DNA of 48,072 bases from Treponema sp. (GTDB lineage Bacteria; Spirochaetota; Spirochaetia; Treponematales; Treponemataceae), in contig JAEEYO010000051.1 of the NCBI GenBank assembly GCA_016288205.1, positions 1 to 48,072 of the forward strand, read 5' to 3'. Position 1 is the stretch's first letter, and each line of letters begins with the position of its first letter. Shown here in pieces: positions 23,678 to 32,695 of this stretch. The translations under genes were made by a program, and so were the position numbers. Below the pieces are notes generated by a model. That model was not told the origin of the DNA. It searched no databases and was given only the letters and a program-made list of their open reading frames with translations.

Positions 23678-24343
23678 ATGAACCGAAAACTTAGCAAATA
23701 TCTTATCTCGCTTGCGGCGGTCTGTGCGCTGCTTTTCGTCTCTTTTCATCTGCTGAAAAACAAAACGGCGGAAAATATAGCGTCGTACGAAAATCTGGCG
23801 GCAGAGAACACACAGAGTTCACAAAGCGTACAAAATGAACAGAGCCCGGAACTTGTCATCCTTGAGCCTGAAATAAATCCTGAGCCGATTTCGGAATCTG
23901 TCCCAGAAATTGTTGCAGAAACAGTTCAAGAAATCATCGCAGAAAGTGCCCCCGACGAAAATCCTCAGACAGAAAATCCGCCGGACCAAGGCATTGATGA
24001 AAACGGATCCTACACATCAAAGGACGAGGTCGCGCTTTACATCCACACTTACGGACATCTTCCCAAAAATTACATCACCAAAAAGCAGGCCGAAGCTGAG
24101 GGATGGACATCTGGAGACGCAGTTTCTTCCTTTGCTCCCGGGAAGTGCATAGGCGGTGACAGGTTCGGAAACTACGAGGGGCTTCTGCCGAAAAAGAAGG
24201 GACGCACATACACCGAATGTGACATCGACGCTTACGGACGGAAATCCCGTGGAAGCAGGCGGATTGTCTTTTCCAACGACGGCCTCATTTACTACACCGG
24301 CGACCATTACAAAAGTTTCGAGCTTCTTTACGGCGAGGAATGA
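23678..24343 (+). CDS. Secreted or membrane-anchored barnase-family ribonuclease
   Basis: The C-terminal 110 residues are an unmistakable barnase homologue (N1/T1/Ba family). Aligned by eye to Bacillus barnase, all catalytic residues are kept: Lys135 (K27), Glu180 (E73), Arg191 and Arg195 (R83, R87) and His210 (H102), within motifs HLPKNYITK, GKCIGGDRFGN, GRTYTECDI and TGDHY. The N-terminus has a hydrophobic segment (residues about 8-26) that serves as signal or anchor, then a long Pro/Glu/Gln linker of about 85 residues. The enzyme should cut RNA outside the cytoplasm. No barstar-like inhibitor gene was found among neighbours. ATG 23678 is chosen for its ribosome binding site. Confidence 0.92.
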   Translation: MNRKLSKYLISLAAVCALLFVSFHLLKNKTAENIASYENLAAENTQSSQSVQNEQSPELVILEPEINPEPISESVPEIVAETVQEIIAESAPDENPQTENPPDQGIDENGSYTSKDEVALYIHTYGHLPKNYITKKQAEAEGWTSGDAVSSFAPGKCIGGDRFGNYEGLLPKKKGRTYTECDIDAYGRKSRGSRRIVFSNDGLIYYTGDHYKSFELLYGEE

Positions 24344-24346
24344 ACC

Positions 24347-26425
24347 TTATGCCCTCTGATTTCCCAGTCTCTGAAGCGAATCCATGACAGCCGCGCTCTC
24401 ATGCTTGAGTTTTTGTGTTATTGAGTTCACGGCTTCTTCCGTCTCCTGCAGATTCCTGATGGTCTGCATAAGTCTGTCTCCGCTCATGCTTTCCTCGGAA
24501 ACGGCTTCCTTCATCAGTGCCTCCTGATTTTTGACCTTTGAAGTCAGGAAGACGATGTTTTCAAATTCATTGCTCGTGTTTACCGTCTTGCCATAAGCGT
24601 CGTCAATCAGTGCCTTTATGTTTTTCAGTACTCCGTTGATTTTCTTGACCTGCTTGCTTGAGTCCTCGGCCAGCTTTCGGATCTCATCGGCGACTACGGC
24701 GAATCCGGTTCCGACTCTTCCCGCATGGGCCGCCTCAATCGCTGCGTTCATGGCAAGGAGGTTCGTCTGGCTTGAGATCTGCTGAATCACGCTGCTCATG
24801 TCGATCAGTCCCTCAGAGTTCTGCTCAATCTCAGAAACCAAAGTTGAGACGGACTTGAGATTTGTCTTTCCAAGCGTCGTCGCATTCCCGAGAGATTCCA
24901 CCACCTCCGCGTTCGTCTCAAGGATTCTGTTGATGGCGGAAATTTTTTGCAGCATGATTCCCACGGTTCCAGATGAGGTCATCACCGCCTGATTCATCTT
25001 TGAGCTGCTCTCAACAAGCTTCTGCATGTTGACCTGGGATTCCTTCAGCTCGTTTACGCTTGTGTCAGTAACGTGCTTTATGGAGACGCTTAGCTTTTCT
25101 TTCAGCTCTTTTTCGTGCTTGCGAATGTTCTCGTTCAAAAGGTAATGATGACAGTTCTCGCATTTGTTTCTGCCGTTGAAAATTGCAATGGCCATGGCTT
25201 TGCAGGAACCGTATCCGCACGCGCCGCAGTTAAGGAAATCAGATTTTTTCATTTTTCCCATCTGCTCGTAAATCTTTTGCAGCTGAAGCTCGTCCGGGAA
25301 CTTTATGAGGGAGTTGAGGACCGGGCTTCTGTCCACATAGCTCCTGTTGTATATTCCCGGCTTCCAATATTTGTTGATGGCCTTTTCCAGCTTTTTCTTT
25401 CCGAAGACGGAGGCAGTGTTCAGTTTTTTCTTGCGTTCCTCACAGCGTTTTTCAATGAAACGCTCCAGCTCATCAAGAGGCATTTTCTGATTTATGGTTC
25501 CGGCTCCGCAGTTGCATCCACGGTCGCAGCTCAGACAGTCAATCAGCTGGTAGTTGCTGTTTCTTCCGCTTTTGAGCCAGTCTGACAATTCGGTGAAATA
25601 TTCCGTCATTGTAGGCTGTCCCTCAATCTTTCTTGTCTTTGCGCTGATTCCTGGGATGAATCGCTCGGCAGTACGGAGAAGACCTCCCGGTGTGGAATAA
25701 AGCACGGCTCTTTCCGCAGGAGGATTGTCATAATTGATTCGGGGATAGTCAAGGAGATTGATGCTGTTCTTCTCAAGATAAGCGCTTATGGAGGACATCG
25801 CGACGTTGAAATCTCCAAGTCCGTTTTCGTCAAATTCATGTCTCTTCGCGAAACACGGTGATATGGCAGCCATTTTGTAGCCGGTGTATTGCGGATAAAA
25901 ATTTTTTATGAGGGCAAAGGTGTGCGCCATGGGAGAGTCAGCGGGGGAAAGATACGGAATCAGGTCCGGTTTGTAGAGCTCAATCCATGAGACCAAGGCA
26001 GGACAGGGCTGGCTGATCACCAGATTCGGATTGTTTTTCTTTATGTGCTCCACGTAAGATTTCGTCGTTAGCTCGGCACCGAAAGAGACATCGAAAATTG
26101 CCTTCACGCCTATGGACCTCAACCAGCCGTTCAGCTCCAAATCCTTTCCACGGAAATTCGCTGCGACAGCGGGGGCCACAATGGCAAGCACGTTCTCATG
26201 ATTTTTTAATGCCTGCATGAAATCATCAAAGTCGTCAAGTCCTTTTCTCGCGTCATGCTCACAAGCTGAAATGCACCTTCCGCATCCGACACAAAGTTCC
26301 GAATTAATCTTTACGAAAGAGCCTGAACCGTCGTTACAAAATTTACTGGGACAGACTGAAATGCATTTGTGGCAATTCACACATTTTTCTGAATCTACAA
26401 AAATAACCGGACGTAAGTTTTCCAT
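24347..26425 (-). CDS. [FeFe]-hydrogenase-like sensor fused to a chemoreceptor signalling domain
   Basis: Domains in order: two [4Fe-4S] ferredoxin motifs (Cys15/18/21/25 and Cys45/48/51/55); a [FeFe]-hydrogenase large-subunit core (about 75-370) with H-cluster-type Cys motifs [15 protein letters not shown] and [10 protein letters not shown]; a further four-Cys Fe-S domain ([10 protein letters not shown] ... KCENC); and a methyl-accepting signalling domain with the hairpin tip [22 protein letters not shown]. There is no membrane helix, so it is a cytoplasmic receptor. Sensory hydrogenases of this class are thought to report H2 or redox state; here the output is presumably CheA, whereas related proteins often use PAS or kinase domains. 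GGAG lies 8 nt before the ATG. Confidence 0.88.
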   Translation of the reverse strand: MENLRPVIFVDSEKCVNCHKCISVCPSKFCNDGSGSFVKINSELCVGCGRCISACEHDARKGLDDFDDFMQALKNHENVLAIVAPAVAANFRGKDLELNGWLRSIGVKAIFDVSFGAELTTKSYVEHIKKNNPNLVISQPCPALVSWIELYKPDLIPYLSPADSPMAHTFALIKNFYPQYTGYKMAAISPCFAKRHEFDENGLGDFNVAMSSISAYLEKNSINLLDYPRINYDNPPAERAVLYSTPGGLLRTAERFIPGISAKTRKIEGQPTMTEYFTELSDWLKSGRNSNYQLIDCLSCDRGCNCGAGTINQKMPLDELERFIEKRCEERKKKLNTASVFGKKKLEKAINKYWKPGIYNRSYVDRSPVLNSLIKFPDELQLQKIYEQMGKMKKSDFLNCGACGYGSCKAMAIAIFNGRNKCENCHHYLLNENIRKHEKELKEKLSVSIKHVTDTSVNELKESQVNMQKLVESSSKMNQAVMTSSGTVGIMLQKISAINRILETNAEVVESLGNATTLGKTNLKSVSTLVSEIEQNSEGLIDMSSVIQQISSQTNLLAMNAAIEAAHAGRVGTGFAVVADEIRKLAEDSSKQVKKINGVLKNIKALIDDAYGKTVNTSNEFENIVFLTSKVKNQEALMKEAVSEESMSGDRLMQTIRNLQETEEAVNSITQKLKHESAAVMDSLQRLGNQRA

Positions 26426-26523
26426 CTCATTTTCTCCAAGAAATATAAATGCATTAAATCAAATTTTTAAAACTTAATGGAAACTTTTTTTACATTGCAA
26501 TCATAGCATTTTTTTGAGCTTTA

Positions 26524-26532
26524 TGCTATAGT
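26524..26532 (+). promoter_or_regulatory. Extended −10 promoter
   Basis: TGC-TATAGT forms an extended −10 element 28 nt before ATG 26561. The −35 region (TAGCAT, 26504-26509) is poor. Confidence 0.5.
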
Positions 26533-26560
26533 TAAACTGGATTTTTTTCCAGGAGGAATT

Positions 26561-27451
26561 ATGAAAAAAATATCAGCCGCATTGGTCCTTTTTCTGCTCG
26601 TTTCCGTCTGTCCGATTCTTGCACAGACCGTCGCTTTTTTAAACGGCCCGTCCGCAATTCCCGTCGCATATTTAATGGAAGAAAACAGCGAGTATGATTT
26701 TTTGTCCTGTGCCTCCGCTCAGATTGCATTGCCGAAACTAATCAAGGGTGAGGCTGATTTTGGATTCCTTCCTCCGAATGTTGCCGCAAAAGCCTACACA
26801 GAAAGCAAGGAGGCTCTTGTATGCCTGGGCATCTGCGGAAACGGAAATATTTTTCTCCTAACGAAAGATGAAACTTTTTCCGATTTGTCAGAGCTCGAAG
26901 GAAAGACCGTCTCTTGCGCTGGACAGGGAGCCACGCCCGAATATGTGATGAATTACATCCTCCGGAAAAAACACATAGAAAATGTCACGCTTGATTTCTC
27001 GACTCCCAACGCTCAGATTGCTCCCATGCTGATTTCCGGCAAGTTTGATTTTGCAGTCGTTCCCGAGCCTTTTGCATCCGTCGCCCAAAATACGGACGGC
27101 AGCGTAAAGCGATACAGCCTGAGCGAGGAATTCTCATCCCTCACCGGCGGCAAAGATTTTCCCATGACCGTTTTGGTCGTGAACAAAAAATATGCGAAAA
27201 AACACAAAAAGCAGATTGCCAAATTCATCAAGGCCTATGAGAGTGCGGTAAACCGTACTGTCGCAAATCCAAAGGAAGCTGCCGGGCTTTCGGAAAAGCA
27301 TGGGCTTGGACTAAATGCCGCCGTCGCCGAAAAAGCCATTCCGAACTGCGCATTCACTTGGGTGCCCGCAAAAAAATCAAAGGTGGAAATAGAGATGCTC
27401 CTGAATCTTTTCGACCAGACTTTGCCGAATGACGGATTTTACTATAAATAG
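26561..27451 (+). CDS. ABC transporter substrate-binding protein (NMT1/SsuA-like)
   Basis: A cleavable signal peptide (residues 1-21, VCPILAQ) precedes a type 2 periplasmic binding fold of the NMT1/SsuA/TauA kind: GEADFGFLPPNVAAK, LEGKTVSCAGQGATPEYVMNYIL and KFDFAVVPEPFAS. Relatives bind thiamine precursors, sulfonates, nitrate or aromatic compounds, so the ligand cannot be named. GGAGG precedes the ATG. It is the first gene of a plus-strand run and is followed by its permease-ATPase. Confidence 0.85.
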   Translation: MKKISAALVLFLLVSVCPILAQTVAFLNGPSAIPVAYLMEENSEYDFLSCASAQIALPKLIKGEADFGFLPPNVAAKAYTESKEALVCLGICGNGNIFLLTKDETFSDLSELEGKTVSCAGQGATPEYVMNYILRKKHIENVTLDFSTPNAQIAPMLISGKFDFAVVPEPFASVAQNTDGSVKRYSLSEEFSSLTGGKDFPMTVLVVNKKYAKKHKKQIAKFIKAYESAVNRTVANPKEAAGLSEKHGLGLNAAVAEKAIPNCAFTWVPAKKSKVEIEMLLNLFDQTLPNDGFYYK

Positions 27452-27480
27452 TAAATGTCCCCTCAGATGACTCAGACTTT

Positions 27481-28770
27481 ATGAGAAAAATCCTTTTGTC
27501 CGTACTGTCTGCCGCACTCATCATTTGTCTGTGGCAGATTGCATCTCTCGCCATAAACAGTCCGCTGATTCTCCCTTCCTTTTTTAAGGTCCTGCAGGAT
27601 TTTTTCTCGCTGCTTGGGACAAAAAGTTTTTATGCGAATCTTTCGGCAACATTTCTTCGCGTCATTGAGTCGTTCTGCATATCGCTCTTTTTAGGCACGG
27701 CCCTCGGTTTTTTATGCGGAAGATTTGAATGGTGCAAGGACCTGCTTTCATTTCCCGTCGCAATTTTACGTGCAACTCCTGTGGTCGCTCTCATTTTGAT
27801 TTTAGTTTTTTCACTTTCCTCTGCGTCCGTTCCTGTCGCCGCAGCTGTGTTGATGACTCTCCCGGTAATCATCACGAACATAAGCGAGGGAGTCAGTCAG
27901 TCATTAAAAAATTCAAAGATGAATGAGATGACGCGTATTTTTGGATTTACGAAAAAGCAAAAAATATTTTACGTCCTCCTTCCAAAACTGATGCCACATT
28001 TAAAAAGCTCGGTTCTTTCCAGTTTCGGCATGACATGGAAAGTTGTGGCTGCTGGTGAAATCTTGAGTCTGCCAAAACGCGCCCTCGGAAGTGAGCTTGC
28101 AAAAGCCCAGGTGCATTTGGAGACGTCTCGTGTCTTGGCCTTTACCCTCGCACTGATTCTCGTAAGTTATTTTTTTGAATTGCTTCTTCGTTTTTTATGT
28201 CGCGAAAAAAAATATTCCACAAAATCCATGAGGCCAAATCCAGAGGACTATATGCCGGAGATTTCAAAAAACGAAAGTCTTGCACTGATTGCACCGAGCG
28301 GATTCGGAAAGACCACGCTTTTGGAATATCTTTCTAAAAAAACTGAAAGCGTCTCCTATGCGTTTCAGGAAAACCGTCTGCTTGAGGAAATGTCCGTCTT
28401 TCAAAATATTCTTCTGCCTCTTTTGAATAAATTTACGGAGACTGAGGCCCGCGAAAAAGCAGAGTATTATATGGAAGAAATGTTCATCGCGGAAAAAAAG
28501 GACGTGAAGGTAAAATATCTTAGCGGAGGACAAAAACAAAGGGTCGCACTTGCACGTGCCCTCGCATTTCCTTCCGGGCTTCTTCTTTTGGACGAAAGTT
28601 TTAACGCTCAGGATTACGAGCTGAAAATGCGTCTCATGGAATTTATAAAAAATGACTTGCAGAAAAATCCCCGCACTCTGATTTTTGTGACCCACGACAC
28701 ACGCGACGGAGAATATTTATGCGACAAATCAATTGATCTGTCCATTGCAAGAACTTCGCGTCTGTGCTAA
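27481..28770 (+). CDS. Fused ABC permease-ATPase (SsuC/SsuB-like)
   Basis: Residues 1 to about 245 form a BPD_transp_1 permease with about six membrane segments and the EAA-loop-like region NEMTRIFGFTKKQKIFYVLLPKLMPHL. Residues about 258-429 form a compact ATPase: Walker A APSGFGKTT (from 271), Q-loop in YAFQENRL, signature LSGGQKQ (from 347), Walker B LLLLDES and H-loop VTHD. Nitrate/sulfonate/taurine-type importers normally keep these as two genes, and their ATPases are about 250 residues, so the half is shortened between strands before Walker A. With the binding protein upstream it should make a complete importer as a dimer. Confidence 0.88.
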   Translation: MRKILLSVLSAALIICLWQIASLAINSPLILPSFFKVLQDFFSLLGTKSFYANLSATFLRVIESFCISLFLGTALGFLCGRFEWCKDLLSFPVAILRATPVVALILILVFSLSSASVPVAAAVLMTLPVIITNISEGVSQSLKNSKMNEMTRIFGFTKKQKIFYVLLPKLMPHLKSSVLSSFGMTWKVVAAGEILSLPKRALGSELAKAQVHLETSRVLAFTLALILVSYFFELLLRFLCREKKYSTKSMRPNPEDYMPEISKNESLALIAPSGFGKTTLLEYLSKKTESVSYAFQENRLLEEMSVFQNILLPLLNKFTETEAREKAEYYMEEMFIAEKKDVKVKYLSGGQKQRVALARALAFPSGLLLLDESFNAQDYELKMRLMEFIKNDLQKNPRTLIFVTHDTRDGEYLCDKSIDLSIARTSRLC

Positions 28771-28779
28771 ACTGTGTGC

Positions 28780-29898
28780 ATGGATAAAGCTCGTTTTTCA
28801 CAAGATTTTTTTAAAGATGATAAAATACGCGCGGTGGACGCAAAATTTGAGGCACAGAAAATCGCATTCTCACCGCTGACCTTTCAGGCCGTCCGTGCCT
28901 TGATTGACCTTGGACTCCTGCAGGAAATAGAAAATGCCGGGGATGACGGAATCAGTGCGGCGGATCTCGCAAAAAAATGCTCCGTCTCTGATTATGGAAT
29001 TTCCGTCCTTTGTGAGATGGCTCTCGGAATGAGCGTCCTGAAACTCTCCGTAGATTCCACCGGCGAGGAAAATGAAAAATATGTCCTCGGCAAAATCGGC
29101 TGGATGCTTTTGGAAGATGATCTGACCAAGGCCAATTTTAATTTTACGAACGACATCTGCTATCAGGGAGCATGGAATCTTGCGGATTCAATTAAAAACG
29201 GAAAGCCCGAGGGACTCAAAGTTTTCGGCGACCAGTGGACCACAATCTACGAGGCTCTTTCCACTCTTCCTCCCAAGGCAAAAAAATCCTGGTTTGATTT
29301 TGACCATTTTTATTCGGACATCGCTTTTCCCGAAGCACTGCCGATTGTCTTTGAGAAAGCTCCAAAAAATCTTACCGACATCGGGGGAAACACGGCGAAA
29401 TGGGCAATCGCCTGCTGCAAGTACAATCCCGACGTGCATGTTACCATAGTTGATTTGCCCGGACAGACAGCCGTAGCAGAGACCAATGCCGCCGACGCAG
29501 GATTCGCACAGAGGATTTCAACCCATGCGGGAAACATACTCGCGGAAGAAACCAAGCTTCCTGAAAAGCCCGACGCTGTTTGGATGAGCCAGTTCCTGGA
29601 TTGTTTTTCCCTCAAGCAGATTACAAAAATCCTCAGGAAAGTTTATCAGGCGGCGACACCAGAGACCGACGTTTACGTGCTTGAGCCCTTGTGGGACAAA
29701 CAGAACTTCCTTGCAAGCTCCTATTCCCTTCAGGCCACATCGCTTTATTTTACATGCATGGCAAACGGAAACAGCAAGATGTACCGTTACGCCGAGCTTG
29801 TCCATGCCATTGAGGAAGCGGGGTTTGAGCTGAAAACCGCACATCACAATCTTGGATCGAACAGTTATTCGCTTTTGGATTTCAGAAAGAGGTCCTGA
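28780..29898 (+). CDS. SAM-dependent methyltransferase (O-methyltransferase type, winged-helix N-terminus)
   Basis: An N-terminal winged-helix dimerisation domain (AVRALIDLGLLQEIENAG, ISAADLAKKCSVSDYGISVLCEMAL) is followed by a Rossmann-type methyltransferase with motif I DIGGNTAKWA and the VTIVDLPGQ strand. Proteins of this type occur in aryl-polyene and flexirubin gene clusters, and the next gene fits that setting. The substrate is unknown. ATG 28780 is used; a GTG at 28774 is possible. The gene follows the transporter by 9 bp and overlaps the next start by one base. Confidence 0.82.
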   Translation: MDKARFSQDFFKDDKIRAVDAKFEAQKIAFSPLTFQAVRALIDLGLLQEIENAGDDGISAADLAKKCSVSDYGISVLCEMALGMSVLKLSVDSTGEENEKYVLGKIGWMLLEDDLTKANFNFTNDICYQGAWNLADSIKNGKPEGLKVFGDQWTTIYEALSTLPPKAKKSWFDFDHFYSDIAFPEALPIVFEKAPKNLTDIGGNTAKWAIACCKYNPDVHVTIVDLPGQTAVAETNAADAGFAQRISTHAGNILAEETKLPEKPDAVWMSQFLDCFSLKQITKILRKVYQAATPETDVYVLEPLWDKQNFLASSYSLQATSLYFTCMANGNSKMYRYAELVHAIEEAGFELKTAHHNLGSNSYSLLDFRKRS

Positions 29899-30557
29899 TG
29901 CAGACTGACATATTTTTTTCGGAACCGTCCTGCTGGGCACCCGGTCTCACTTCTCAGGATGATTGGACTCTCTGGTCGAGAGGCGAAAAATCCATAGAGA
30001 AAAGTTCCGTGTCTCCGTCCATAGATTTTACTCCTCCGCTTTTTCGTCGAAGATTGAGCCAGCTCTGTAAAATGACCGTGCATGTCGTCCATGATGCCGT
30101 GGAAAAAAACGCCTGTGCCGACTTGAAGCAGGTCTTCATCTCGAAGCGGGGTGAAATCAACCGTGAGTTTACAATCAACAGGACTCTGATTCAGGAGGAG
30201 ATGATTCTTCCCGCCGCATTTTCTCTTTCGGTCTTTAACGCTCCCATAGCACTTGCAGCCATTGCCTGTAATCTTAAAAGCGGGTACACCACATTTTTTC
30301 CGTCCAAGGGAGATTTTCATTCGGCCCTTCTTGCCGCCGCAGCTCCGGTTTTAAGCGGGGAAGAAAGCAAGGTTCTTTTGGTTTACGGTGATGAGCTTGT
30401 CCCGGATGATTACGGCACTCTTCGTCCTGAGGATAATTTTCCGCTTGCATTTGCCACGGTCCTTTCCGCAGGGGAAGACAGTGTATGCTCAAAAAAGATT
30501 TCACTGAAGGAAAAAATGACACCGGAGGATTTCCTTAAAACTCTGCTTTCTTCTTGA
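29898..30557 (+). CDS. Beta-ketoacyl-synthase-like protein (chain-length-factor type)
   Basis: The 219-residue protein matches the short Ketoacyl-synt_2 type seen in aryl-polyene clusters. FRRRLSQLCKMTVHVVHDA lies near the start, followed by SLSVFNAPIALAAIACN and a DELVPDDYG block. The catalytic Cys-His-His set of full ketosynthases is absent at this length, as expected for the type. Its ATG overlaps the methyltransferase stop (TGATG). No other aryl-polyene genes (acyl carrier protein, dehydratase, ketosynthase pair) follow, so the pair is orphaned here. Confidence 0.72.
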   Translation: MQTDIFFSEPSCWAPGLTSQDDWTLWSRGEKSIEKSSVSPSIDFTPPLFRRRLSQLCKMTVHVVHDAVEKNACADLKQVFISKRGEINREFTINRTLIQEEMILPAAFSLSVFNAPIALAAIACNLKSGYTTFFPSKGDFHSALLAAAAPVLSGEESKVLLVYGDELVPDDYGTLRPEDNFPLAFATVLSAGEDSVCSKKISLKEKMTPEDFLKTLLSS

Positions 30558-30591
30558 GGGAACTTCCCTAAAAAAATTCAAAGGATGATTT

Positions 30592-31749
30592 ATGAGACGC
30601 AAATTATTTTTTCTGCCCGTATTGATTTTACTCGGACTTCTGATTGCATATCTCTTTTTGGGTGACAGCCTCCTGCCGAAAAAGGGGACAGAAGAGGGAT
30701 ACAGCTCATTTTATGAGGAAGTGGAAAATGCCGCAGTTGACTCCGTTGTCATAAAGGGTGACAGACTGGAATACACGAAAAAGGGTACAGATGAAATCTT
30801 CCGAACTGAGAATCCTGAGAGTCCCCTGCTGAAAGAGTTCCTGCTTCGGAACAATGTTTCTGTCACCGTTGAAAAGGACGGCACTGAAATCATATCCCTT
30901 GTTTTTGACATTCTTTTTTATGTGATTTTCTTCGGCGCAATCTTTTTGGTATTCCGTAAGTTCATCAGCCCGAACACTTTCAAAGTGGTGCGGCGGACGG
31001 GAAAAACCTTTGACGATGTTGTGGGAATGGACAGTTTAAAGCACGACATGAGACAGGTCATGGAGATTATGCAACATCCGGCGGAGTACGCGAAAAAGGG
31101 ACTTCGTATGCCAAAGGGAATTCTGCTTGAGGGAGCCCCTGGAAACGGAAAGACTCTTTTCGCAAAGGCACTCGCGGGTGAGGCGAAGGTGAATTTTATT
31201 CCGGCAAAGGCGACTGATTTTGAGAGCATGTTCATGGCAATCGGTCCCATGAAGGTAAAGCTCCTTTTTAGAAAAGCACGGCGAAGGGCTCCATGCATTG
31301 TTTTTATTGATGAGTTTGACGGAATAGGAACAAGACGGAATTATTCGGGCTCCGCCATCGAGACGGAAAACACAAGGATTGTCACTGCCCTTTTGAATGA
31401 GCTCGACGGATTTGAGCCCACAAGTGGAGTTCTGGTCCTTGCCGCCACAAACAGCATCTCTGCCTTGGATGAAGCCCTCATCCGCCCAGGTCGCTTTGAC
31501 GCACGAGTATCTGTCCCCTTCCCGGATGAGCAGTCAAGGGTACAGTTGGTAAAAATGTACAGCAGCGGAAAAAACATGGGTACAGATTGCAGCCCGAAGA
31601 GCCTTGCTAAAAAATTCAATGGATTCAGCTGTGCAAAAATAGAGTCCGTCCTGAACCGCGCCACATTGATTGCAGGACAGAACGAAAGAACGCTAGTCAG
31701 CATGTCGGACATTGAAGCTGCAATGAAAGAACAGGATTCGGCAAAATAG
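30592..31749 (+). CDS. FtsH-like membrane AAA ATPase lacking the protease domain
   Basis: Two membrane segments (about residues 5-24 and 98-121) flank a small extracytoplasmic domain, the FtsH arrangement. The AAA module has Walker A GAPGNGKT (181-188), a pore-loop-like MFMAIG, Walker B IVFIDEFDGIG, and the second region of homology ending in LIRPGRFDARV. The protein ends at residue 385, right after the AAA lid, with no M41 peptidase domain and no HEXGH zinc motif. It may act as an unfoldase or membrane-protein extractor rather than a protease, or be a remnant. AAGGATG precedes the start. Confidence 0.85.
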   Translation: MRRKLFFLPVLILLGLLIAYLFLGDSLLPKKGTEEGYSSFYEEVENAAVDSVVIKGDRLEYTKKGTDEIFRTENPESPLLKEFLLRNNVSVTVEKDGTEIISLVFDILFYVIFFGAIFLVFRKFISPNTFKVVRRTGKTFDDVVGMDSLKHDMRQVMEIMQHPAEYAKKGLRMPKGILLEGAPGNGKTLFAKALAGEAKVNFIPAKATDFESMFMAIGPMKVKLLFRKARRRAPCIVFIDEFDGIGTRRNYSGSAIETENTRIVTALLNELDGFEPTSGVLVLAATNSISALDEALIRPGRFDARVSVPFPDEQSRVQLVKMYSSGKNMGTDCSPKSLAKKFNGFSCAKIESVLNRATLIAGQNERTLVSMSDIEAAMKEQDSAK

Positions 31750-31906
31750 ACTTTGAAAAAAATATGAAATGTTGATTCTGATGTTTTTCCAAAAAAGTGA
31801 CGGTCACACGGATTTGTTCGGAACTAACGTTCCTCACTTGTTGCAATAGTATAGTGAGTTTCGTTAGACGGAAATCTTTTTCGCAAAAGTCAAAAATGAG
31901 GCTTTT

Positions 31907-31925
31907 ATAATTTGTTAGTCTCCTT
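31907..31925. repeat. 19-bp direct repeat shared with 33585-33603
   Basis: The same 19 bases occur here and at 33585-33603. There the copy carries the ribosome binding site and start of the channel gene; here the corresponding start codon reads ATA on the minus strand. It suggests that part of the amidohydrolase-channel unit was duplicated and then truncated. Confidence 0.75.
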
Positions 31926-31951
31926 TGTTGTTATTTTGTCTACAGTTTTAT

Positions 31952-32695
31952 TTACCATGTTAAAGTCTCACAGTCATGCTCATACTCTTCCTTGAACGAA
32001 AAGTTTTTGTTGAACAAATGCTGGTTGAAATATTGCGTGACAGGGAAATCAGATCCGAAGAGAATTTTGGATTTGTCGTTCACAAGCACGCGGAGTTTTT
32101 GAAAATCCTTTTTTTCGATGCAGGCTGTGTCGCAGAAAATGTTTCCATACTTATTTACAAGCTGAGAAGTTTCCTTTACTGGATTTGAATGTGCAAGAAT
32201 CAGCGTGGACTCTGGTTTTTCTATGGCGAAGGGAGAGAACCTTGTTGGAAAATCTTCCGGTAGAGTTCCCGAATGAATCAGGACAGACTTTTTGCTAAGT
32301 GCTGACCATTCAAAAATTTCTTCCAAACACTTTTTATGGCACGGATTTTTCAAGTCCCATTTTTGACCTGCTGGATGCAACTTAATTCCGCAGTAGTCGA
32401 AGGATTTTGTAGCCGAAAAAACAGAGATTCCTTCTTCCGCGTACGACGGAACAAACCAAAGGTAGGGACGCACCGTGAGTTTCCCAGAGTATGAAAGTGC
32501 ATACGAGATTTCTTCTTCAATTTTCAAAAGCTCAACGTCATCACGGCAGCTTGAGGTGGATGAAAAACGAGCTTCTCTGATTCCGAATTTAGCACCAGCT
32601 TCTTCAATTGCTTCAAAGACTTCAAGCGCGTCGTAGTAGGTTTCGTTGAACTGTCCGATGTGGATATTGCAATTCCTATGGTTTCTGGTTATCAT
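31952..32695 (-). CDS. Amidohydrolase-family TIM-barrel protein (copy 1)
   Basis: The 247-residue protein has metal-site motifs of the amidohydrolase_2 type: NIHIGQ near the start, VLIHSG, LILAHSNP and a C-terminal FGSDFPVTQYF. It is a diverged paralogue of the protein at 33602-34351. The first histidine pair (H-x-H) is reduced to NIH here, so metal binding may be altered. The start overlaps the channel gene stop by 4 bp. In some peptide clusters (for example bottromycin) amidohydrolases carry out peptide modification, which makes a tailoring role possible. Confidence 0.75.
   Translation of the reverse strand: MITRNHRNCNIHIGQFNETYYDALEVFEAIEEAGAKFGIREARFSSTSSCRDDVELLKIEEEISYALSYSGKLTVRPYLWFVPSYAEEGISVFSATKSFDYCGIKLHPAGQKWDLKNPCHKKCLEEIFEWSALSKKSVLIHSGTLPEDFPTRFSPFAIEKPESTLILAHSNPVKETSQLVNKYGNIFCDTACIEKKDFQKLRVLVNDKSKILFGSDFPVTQYFNQHLFNKNFSFKEEYEHDCETLTW

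Noticed and set aside
25115..25585. 156-codon plus-strand frame
   Set aside because: Antisense to the hydrogenase-like gene, which has diagnostic Cys motifs over the same bases.
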